A DNA stretch of 39,453 nucleotides, taken from assembly GCA_012718985.1 (NCBI GenBank), contig JAAYBG010000029.1, positions 1-39,453 of the forward strand, read 5' to 3'. Position 1 is the stretch's first letter. The number at the start of each line of letters is the position of its first letter. Below, in pieces: positions 34,194 through 39,453 of the stretch. The DNA comes from Acholeplasmataceae bacterium. GTDB taxonomy: Bacteria; Bacillota_I; Bacilli_A; ML615J-28; CAG-698. The notes under the pieces are model-generated. The model was not told the origin of the DNA and ran no database searches. It worked only from the letters and a program-made list of their open reading frames with translations. Position numbers and translations under genes: made by a program.

Positions 34194-35116
34194 TTTACCC
34201 TCCTACTATTTTTTTGTTTCTTTAATTTACTAATTGAATATATCACTAACGCAAGTATGGTCATCAAATATGGTAATGTATTTAACAATTCATAAGGAAT
34301 ATTCAATGCTGTTTGTGCATTAATCGCAAATGCAGATACTATACCAAAAATAAATGCAAATATAATAGTTAATAATGGTTGCCCTGCCCCCATCGCTTCT
34401 GCTGCCAGACCAATAAAACCACGCCCCGCTATCATACCACTATTGTAAGTAGACAAATAGGACATCGATAAGAATACCCCTCCTAAACCAGCAAAAACAC
34501 CTGCTATAATCAAGGCTATCAATTGGATCTTTTCAATAGAAATTCCTACTGATTTAGCTGCTATAGGATTATAACCAACCGCTTTGATTAATAAACCCAT
34601 TTTTGTTTTGTTTAAAAATGTTGAAATAGAAATAACACTAATGATAGCGATATAGAATAATAAGTTCTGTTCGAATAAAACACCGATAATAGGAATATCC
34701 TTCAAATAAGGAATCTTGATATAAGGTATTGCATAACTAGGAGCACTGGTTGTATCTCCCTTGGTTCCTAGTATTGAATACATAAGGAAAACAACAAATC
34801 CTGTCGCAAAAATATTAAGTGCAACTCCAGTAAGAACAGAACTCGTTTTTAATTTATGAGTACAAATCGATAATAAAATTCCCATTAAAATTCCTGTACC
34901 AATTCCGCCCAAGATACCCCAAATATAGCTTTGGGTGAAGAAACTTATCAAAGCGCCTATTAAAGCTGATACTGACATGCTACCTTCAATATTAATATTT
35001 AATATCCCCGCTTTATTGGAAATTAGAGCAGCTAAAGCAGCAAACAAAATAGGAATTGTCAGTTGAATTGATGTATAGAAAAACTCTTCACTAAATAACA
35101 TTTCAAATATTTTCAT
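34190..35116 (-). CDS. nupQ: Nucleoside ABC transporter permease (NupQ/YufQ type)
   Basis: 308 residues, about nine membrane helices, BPD_transp_2 family (branched-chain/ribose/nucleoside type). NKAGILNINIEGSMSVSAL near the start and GRGFIGLAAEAMGAGQP near residue 230 are characteristic of the second permease of BMP-type nucleoside importers (nupNOPQ in Bacillus, bmpA-nupABC in Lactococcus). It shares one base with the NupP-like gene upstream. Assignment of the transported nucleoside is not possible from the permease. Confidence 0.88.
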   Translation of the reverse strand: MKIFEMLFSEEFFYTSIQLTIPILFAALAALISNKAGILNINIEGSMSVSALIGALISFFTQSYIWGILGGIGTGILMGILLSICTHKLKTSSVLTGVALNIFATGFVVFLMYSILGTKGDTTSAPSYAIPYIKIPYLKDIPIIGVLFEQNLLFYIAIISVISISTFLNKTKMGLLIKAVGYNPIAAKSVGISIEKIQLIALIIAGVFAGLGGVFLSMSYLSTYNSGMIAGRGFIGLAAEAMGAGQPLLTIIFAFIFGIVSAFAINAQTALNIPYELLNTLPYLMTILALVIYSISKLKKQKNSRRVK

Positions 35117-36261
35117 TATTGTCCCTCACTGCTACTCTTTAAGACTGTTTCTTCTGCATTCTTAAAGATTTTATTTTTATAGCGTGCCATAAAAGCTTGA
35201 CCAGCAACAATAATAATAATGATTGCTTGAATGATTTGAATTAATTCACTTGCTACATCTGTTTGTAAGGACATCAGGGTTGCACCTGTACGCAAATACG
35301 CCAAAAAAAGTGCTGCCAGAGGAGTTAATAGCGGATTGTTGCTAGCCAAAATGGCAACGATAAATCCATCAAATCCATATCCGGGAAGAGCCTTCCAACT
35401 GAACCGTCCATCGATTCCCCCTAGAATTTCTACTGCACCACCTAAGCCTGCAATAGCACTTCCAATTACTTGTGAATAAATAATCGCTGACATAGCGGAC
35501 AAACCTGAAAATTTTGCGAAATTTTTATTGTTTCCTGTAATTCTTATTGTATATCCATATTTTGTTTTATATAAAAATATGGCGGACAATATAACAACAA
35601 CAAGGGCAATAAGGATTCCTGTTGATAAATATGTTCCCTTTAAAAGGATACCTAATCTATTTTCATCAGGAATCAATCGCGTAGCAATATCTCCTGATGC
35701 TTCATCACGAAAATAATTTTGTAGGAAAAACATCCCTACCCATAGCATAATAAAATTCAACATTAAACTAACAACGAATTCATTCACATTGAGTTTTGCC
35801 TTTAAGATAGCGGGAATAAAACCAAAGATGATGGTTACTACAATTGCTGCTAAACAAGCAATTACTATTGCCAGGAAAGAACTCACTGGCAAATAAATTG
35901 CTATCAAAGCTGCAACAAAACCGCCAAGATAAAAGCTACCTTCGCCAATCATATTAAACTGCCCGCACTTCAACATAATAGAAGCAGCAACACCGGCAAA
36001 GACTAAAGGAACAGATGCTCTTAAAATTTCTCCTATCCAAAATTTACTTTTAAAAGGAGAAAATAATAACGCAGTGATTGCTGAAAATGGTTCCTTAGAA
36101 ACGAATAATAAAATCACAAAGGTGATAACTAAAGCGATTAAAATCGCTGTTAACGTTCTAAAAAAATTGAAATATTTTATTTTTTGTCTATAATTAGGAT
36201 TTTTAAACGAGATTACCGCTTTTTTTAACGCTTCTTTTACTACATTTTTTCTCTCAGACAT
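35116..36261 (-). CDS. nupP: Nucleoside ABC transporter permease (NupP/YufP type)
   Basis: 381 residues: a cytoplasmic N-terminal tail (about 1-30), then about nine membrane helices of the BPD_transp_2 family. MLKCGQFNMIGEGSFYLGGF and LPGYGFDGFIVAILA are signature blocks of this permease, which pairs with NupQ. It is longer than the partner, as is normal. It overlaps the ATPase gene by 8 bases. Operon position and partners indicate nucleoside uptake. Confidence 0.88.
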   Translation of the reverse strand: MSERKNVVKEALKKAVISFKNPNYRQKIKYFNFFRTLTAILIALVITFVILLFVSKEPFSAITALLFSPFKSKFWIGEILRASVPLVFAGVAASIMLKCGQFNMIGEGSFYLGGFVAALIAIYLPVSSFLAIVIACLAAIVVTIIFGFIPAILKAKLNVNEFVVSLMLNFIMLWVGMFFLQNYFRDEASGDIATRLIPDENRLGILLKGTYLSTGILIALVVVILSAIFLYKTKYGYTIRITGNNKNFAKFSGLSAMSAIIYSQVIGSAIAGLGGAVEILGGIDGRFSWKALPGYGFDGFIVAILASNNPLLTPLAALFLAYLRTGATLMSLQTDVASELIQIIQAIIIIIVAGQAFMARYKNKIFKNAEETVLKSSSEGQ

Positions 36262-37786
36262 CTTGCACCTCGTCCATAGACTTTAATCCAAGCATGTATA
36301 AACCTAGTTCTTCTTCGGTAATCTCACTTACATTGGTTATCTTTGCTACTATCTTACCAGCATAAAAGACAATGATTTTATCCGCCAAGCGAAACACTTC
36401 AGATAAATCGGAACTAACCAACAACACGGCTGTTTTATCGCAAGATAAATCCACTATTTTTTTATGGATGAATTCTATAGCCCCGATATCAACACCTCTG
36501 GTCGGTTGATTAGCCACTAAAAGGCTTGGGGTTTTCCTGGTTTCGCGAGCCACAACCACTTTTTGCATGTTTCCGCCCGATAACATCTCCACTTTTTGAG
36601 CTGCATTTTCACACTTGATTTGATAGTTCTTAATCCCTTCTTCAGATACTTCTTCTACTCTTTTTTTGTTGATGAAAATTCCATTACTAACATCTGTTAA
36701 TGCAATAGAAATTAAATTATCAGCAATTGAAGATGCTAAATCAACACCATAAAGAGTTCTATCTTCTGGAATATGAGATTCTCCCATATCTCGAATTTGC
36801 TTAATAGTTTTTTTATTTATATTCTGATTTTTAATCATAACTTGACCTGAATAATCTTGATCAAATCCTGTAATGATATCCACTAATTCTCTTTGACCGT
36901 TTCCTTCAACACCGCATAAACAAACAATTTCACCTTGTCTACAGGTAAAAGAAACATCATTTAAGAGCATTTTACCACTGCTGGTAATTTTTGATAAATG
37001 ATTAACAGTTAAAACGATATCTCCCCTTTTCCTACTGGGTTTATTCACTTCTTGAACAATATCTCTACCTACCATCAACCTTGATATTTCTGCTTCTGAT
37101 AATGCATTAACATCAAACATACCAATAAATCTACCATTTTTCATAATGGTAATCCGATCACAAATTTGTTTTATTTCCTTTAATTTATGAGTAATGATAA
37201 TGATTGTATATTCTTGTTTTTTCAATAATTCTAGTTGAGTAAAAAACTCCTGCGTTTCTTGTGGGGTTAACACAGCAGTTGGCTCATCAAAAATTATTAT
37301 TTTTGCATTTCTTGCCAATACTTTTAAAATTTCTACTTTTTGCTTTTGAACGATTGACAAATTTCCAACTTTTTCTTCTGGATCAATACTCATACCGAAT
37401 TTTTCTGCTAATTTTACCACTGCTTCTTTTGTTTTTTTACGATCTATCATGAAATTCTTGGTAATTTCCTGCCCTAAAAAAATATTTTCAGCAACCGTCA
37501 ATTCATTTACTAGCATAAAGTGTTGATGAACCATACCAATTCCAAAACTATTCGCAACCAATGGAGAAGTGATTTTCACTTCATGGCCATTAAGATAAAT
37601 TTGACCACTGGTTGGTTTTTCTAAACCATATAGTATTTTCATTAGCGTACTTTTACCAGCTCCATTTTCACCAGCAAGCGCATGAATTTCACCAGCAAAA
37701 ATTTCGATAAAAGCATTGTTGTTAGCAACAATGCCATTATCATATATTTTGAAAATATTTGTCATTTTAATTATCGTTTTTTTCAT
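36254..37786 (-). CDS. nupO: Nucleoside ABC transporter ATPase, two NBDs (NupO type)
   Basis: 510 residues with two ABC nucleotide-binding domains, as in RbsA and NupO. First NBD: GENGAGKST at 39-47, LSIVQKQKVEIL (weak signature), IIIFDEPTAVLTPQE. Second NBD: degenerate Walker A GVEGNGQREL, intact LSGGNMQKVVVARE, and VANQPTRGVD in place of the Walker B Glu. This asymmetry is normal for the family. It starts 7 bases after the binding-protein stop with only a weak ribosome site, so translation probably depends on coupling. Confidence 0.92.
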   Translation of the reverse strand: MKKTIIKMTNIFKIYDNGIVANNNAFIEIFAGEIHALAGENGAGKSTLMKILYGLEKPTSGQIYLNGHEVKITSPLVANSFGIGMVHQHFMLVNELTVAENIFLGQEITKNFMIDRKKTKEAVVKLAEKFGMSIDPEEKVGNLSIVQKQKVEILKVLARNAKIIIFDEPTAVLTPQETQEFFTQLELLKKQEYTIIIITHKLKEIKQICDRITIMKNGRFIGMFDVNALSEAEISRLMVGRDIVQEVNKPSRKRGDIVLTVNHLSKITSSGKMLLNDVSFTCRQGEIVCLCGVEGNGQRELVDIITGFDQDYSGQVMIKNQNINKKTIKQIRDMGESHIPEDRTLYGVDLASSIADNLISIALTDVSNGIFINKKRVEEVSEEGIKNYQIKCENAAQKVEMLSGGNMQKVVVARETRKTPSLLVANQPTRGVDIGAIEFIHKKIVDLSCDKTAVLLVSSDLSEVFRLADKIIVFYAGKIVAKITNVSEITEEELGLYMLGLKSMDEVQDV

Positions 37787-37793
37787 AGCTATT

Positions 37794-38987
37794 TTATTTT
37801 ACTTTGACATCATCTTCGATAGCGTTGAACTCTGCTAACGTTAAATCATAAGTTGAGTCAACAGTAATTTCTCCGTTAATTATTTTCAGTTCAATTTCGT
37901 CAATCAATTCACGAATTTCTTGAGGAACAATTTGCAGATAATAATCATTCTTTGCCAATCCAATTACCGATTGACCATCAATAATGGTATTTAACCCCAT
38001 TTCAACAACTTTTCCAAACTCTAATGTATTCGCTTGAAATTCTAAAATTGCATTAAATAGCGATAAATCTACCCTTTTTAAAACACTTGTTACAATGCGA
38101 CGAGCCTTATCTAAATCGGCTGTGTCACCAGTTGAAAAATAATGGTATTGATCACTATCGACTCCGATGATATATTTTTTAATTGCTTTCGTTTTATATA
38201 ACTCACTAGCAGCATCAATACAACCTAAACCAGATTGGGATGCAGCTTGGAAAATAATTTCCGCTCCATTATTATATTGACTCAGTGCTTGAGCTTTTCC
38301 AGTAGTACTATCGGTAAATCCACCGACATAAGAGCTATACGTTTCCGTTTTGATATATCCACTCAGTGAATTGATATATTGAATTCCTTGATAATAACCA
38401 ACGGCAAAATCCTTGATAATATCGGATTTTAAACCACCAACAAAACCAGCTTTTTTAACGCCTTGAGTTGGTTGCAACTGTTGTAACCAAGAAGCGGCTA
38501 AAACACCAGCTAGGAAAGAACCTTCATTTTGCATATACTTAATTGAATAAACATTGTTAAAAGTTTTTCCTTTTGCTTCTTTATTAATATCTGCATCAAA
38601 TATAATAAATTTTTTCCCAGGATATAACGGAGCAATTCTCTGGAGTTTTTCTCGCATTTGATCAGTCCCAACAATAATTAAATCATACTTTTCGCTCGAT
38701 TCGCATACCTCTCTTAGCGAAGATTCCCAGTTACTGGTATTTTGACCGATTTCTTTTACTGTAGTTACGATTTCCGGATGGCTATTATTAATCATTTTAA
38801 TGCCTTCATTAGCGGAGTCAAAAAAAGATTTATCGCCTAAATTACCATTGATAATTAAGCATACCTTCGTTATTCCATCAGTACTACCATCATTTATAAC
38901 TTCTTTTTCATCACCACAACCCAAAGTTGAAATAGTAATAAAAACAAATAGAACTAGGATTATTAATCTTATGATTGTTTTTTTCAT
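37794..38987 (-). CDS. bmpA: BMP-family nucleoside-binding lipoprotein
   Basis: 397 residues. N-terminal hydrophobic signal (about 5-22) with lipobox TLGC, lipidated Cys24. The mature part is a BMP/Med (PnrA-like) periplasmic-binding fold: VCLIINGNLGDKSFFDSANEG, GTDQMREKLQ, AGFVGGLKSDIIKDFAVGYYQG, IFQAASQSGLGCIDAA. Characterised members bind purine nucleosides (guanosine, inosine, adenosine). It feeds the ATPase and permeases downstream. ATG has GAGGT about 7 bases upstream. A strong hairpin lies 28-54 bases before the gene. Confidence 0.93.
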   Translation of the reverse strand: MKKTIIRLIILVLFVFITISTLGCGDEKEVINDGSTDGITKVCLIINGNLGDKSFFDSANEGIKMINNSHPEIVTTVKEIGQNTSNWESSLREVCESSEKYDLIIVGTDQMREKLQRIAPLYPGKKFIIFDADINKEAKGKTFNNVYSIKYMQNEGSFLAGVLAASWLQQLQPTQGVKKAGFVGGLKSDIIKDFAVGYYQGIQYINSLSGYIKTETYSSYVGGFTDSTTGKAQALSQYNNGAEIIFQAASQSGLGCIDAASELYKTKAIKKYIIGVDSDQYHYFSTGDTADLDKARRIVTSVLKRVDLSLFNAILEFQANTLEFGKVVEMGLNTIIDGQSVIGLAKNDYYLQIVPQEIRELIDEIELKIINGEITVDSTYDLTLAEFNAIEDDVKVK

Positions 38988-39014
38988 TTTTTTACCTCAT
39001 AATTTTGAGATATC

Positions 39015-39041
39015 TAGCGGAAGACCCATTGCCTTCCGCTA
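39015..39041 (-). other. Strong hairpin without U tract upstream of bmpA
   Basis: TAGCGGAAG (39015-39023) is the exact complement of CTTCCGCTA (39033-39041), a GC-rich 9-bp stem with a 9-base loop, unusual for this AT-rich DNA. Neither side has a T run, so it is not a standard terminator. It could be an RNA-stability, processing or protein-binding element in the bmpA leader. No clear promoter is visible in 38988-39073. Confidence 0.6.
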
Positions 39042-39073
39042 CATACCAGAATCATTTTCATAAAATAATTTTT

Positions 39074-39453
39074 TTACCAAGTAATGTCTTGTGTCACATA
39101 AGTAATTTCGAATAAATCGCCATCTCTTAATTGTTGTGCACCAACGCCAGCAGAAAACTTGCCATTAATCGTGGTACTCCAAGATGAATAAGTTCCGTTA
39201 CCATTATCTACATAGCCAACACCTGCAATGCTACTTACAAAACTTGAGTAGCCATTTAAGCCGACAATTTCAATGCTTTTTGCTGCACAAGCGGCTTCAA
39301 CTGCCTCATAAGCCATGTGTTTAATGGTTTTTAAAGTAACAGTACCGCTAAATAATGGATCTTTTGTAGGGTCTGGATTACTGATGATTAACTTAACTGT
39401 AATTGTGTAGTTTCCATAATCTTCACTGTAATAATCTTCGGTAGCAGTTGCTG
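39074..39453 (-). CDS. C-terminal part of a DUF4430-like, probably extracellular protein (partial)
   Basis: The frame stays open to the right edge, giving 125 residues; the internal Met at 39316 is not a real start. From about residue 36 (GTVTLKTIKHMAYEAVEAA) to DGDLFEITYV near the end it resembles the DUF4430/transcobalamin-C-terminal-like domain: a variable Ala-rich helix, a V-x-SIAGV stretch, a Trp/Ser strand, TTINGK, and a terminal DGDxFEI. Such domains occur in secreted or surface proteins, some tied to cobalamin or to adhesion. The N-terminal part visible (EDYYSEDYGNYTI) is Tyr/Asp-rich. It may share an operon with bmpA. Role unknown. Confidence 0.65.
   Translation of the reverse strand, partial: ATATEDYYSEDYGNYTITVKLIISNPDPTKDPLFSGTVTLKTIKHMAYEAVEAACAAKSIEIVGLNGYSSFVSSIAGVGYVDNGNGTYSSWSTTINGKFSAGVGAQQLRDGDLFEITYVTQDITW

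Noticed and set aside
39074-39316. Complete 80-residue protein starting at Met 39316
   Set aside because: The frame continues upstream to the window edge without a stop, and no ribosome site precedes this Met, so it is the end of a longer gene.
1-39453. CRISPR array, tRNA, rRNA or insertion sequence
   Set aside because: No regular direct repeats with spacers, no tRNA-like cloverleaf and no transposase were seen on either strand. The only clear tandem repeat is within the Cmk-S1 linker.

Overview
The window is a low-GC bacterial chromosome segment with nearly all genes on the minus strand; only a small ferredoxin gene and a gene fragment at the left edge are on the plus strand. The gene set and order (glyS-dnaG-rpoD-trmK-nif3; rpsU, phoH-ybeY-cdd-era-recO; rluB-cmk-S1-der-HU; mutS-mutL-miaA) are those of Bacillota and the less reduced Mollicutes-like lineages. 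TGA is a normal stop (dnaG, rdgB, rnfE, mutL and others), so this is not the Mycoplasma UGA=Trp code. A single-chain GlyRS, an Rnf complex, an endonuclease-type MutL and a glycan hydrolase point to a free-living anaerobic fermenter, perhaps an Izemoplasma/Acholeplasma-like or Erysipelotrichia-like organism. That placement is inference, not a sequence match.

Layout, left to right. 1-733: end of an unknown gene, yneF, and a divergent 2[4Fe-4S] ferredoxin. 732-6629: operon glyS-dnaG-rpoD-trmK-nif3, driven by a consensus promoter and a leader that contains an intrinsic terminator. 6919-12024: rnfCDGEAB, a ferredoxin:NAD+ oxidoreductase ion pump, with a truncated RnfB and an extended RnfD. 12099-14402: a GH9 glycoside hydrolase without a signal peptide. 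14509-18355: phoH-ybeY-cdd-era-recO, preceded by rpsU. 18466-20655: an HU-like protein, a 436-residue ankyrin-repeat protein and the RdgB nucleotide-sanitising enzyme in one operon. 20839-25346: rluB, then a fused cytidylate kinase-ribosomal protein S1, then der. 25435-30729: mutS-mutL-miaA. 30858-38987: a riboside uptake and catabolism operon (BMP lipoprotein, ABC ATPase, two permeases, ADP-ribosylglycohydrolase-family protein, ribokinase, LacI regulator). 39074-39453: C-terminus of a DUF4430-like, probably extracellular protein.

How it works together. Rnf would couple oxidation of reduced ferredoxin from fermentation to NAD+ reduction and ion export. The nucleoside operon would feed ribose-5-phosphate to the same metabolism, and GH9 would process imported oligosaccharides. 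The rnf and GH9 genes sit between recO and glyS, which are close neighbours in many Bacillota, so they look like an insertion into conserved housekeeping order.

Most promising for follow-up: the short RnfB beside a separate ferredoxin, the RnfG-like tail on RnfD, the Cmk-S1 fusion with an internal start site that may also give free S1, the HU-ankyrin-RdgB operon, and the N-extended ADP-ribosylglycohydrolase paired with ribokinase. There is no gene-free stretch over 300 bases; the longest, 6630-6918 (289 bases), holds the rnf terminator and the glyS promoter and leader. I saw no tRNA, rRNA, CRISPR array or insertion sequence.
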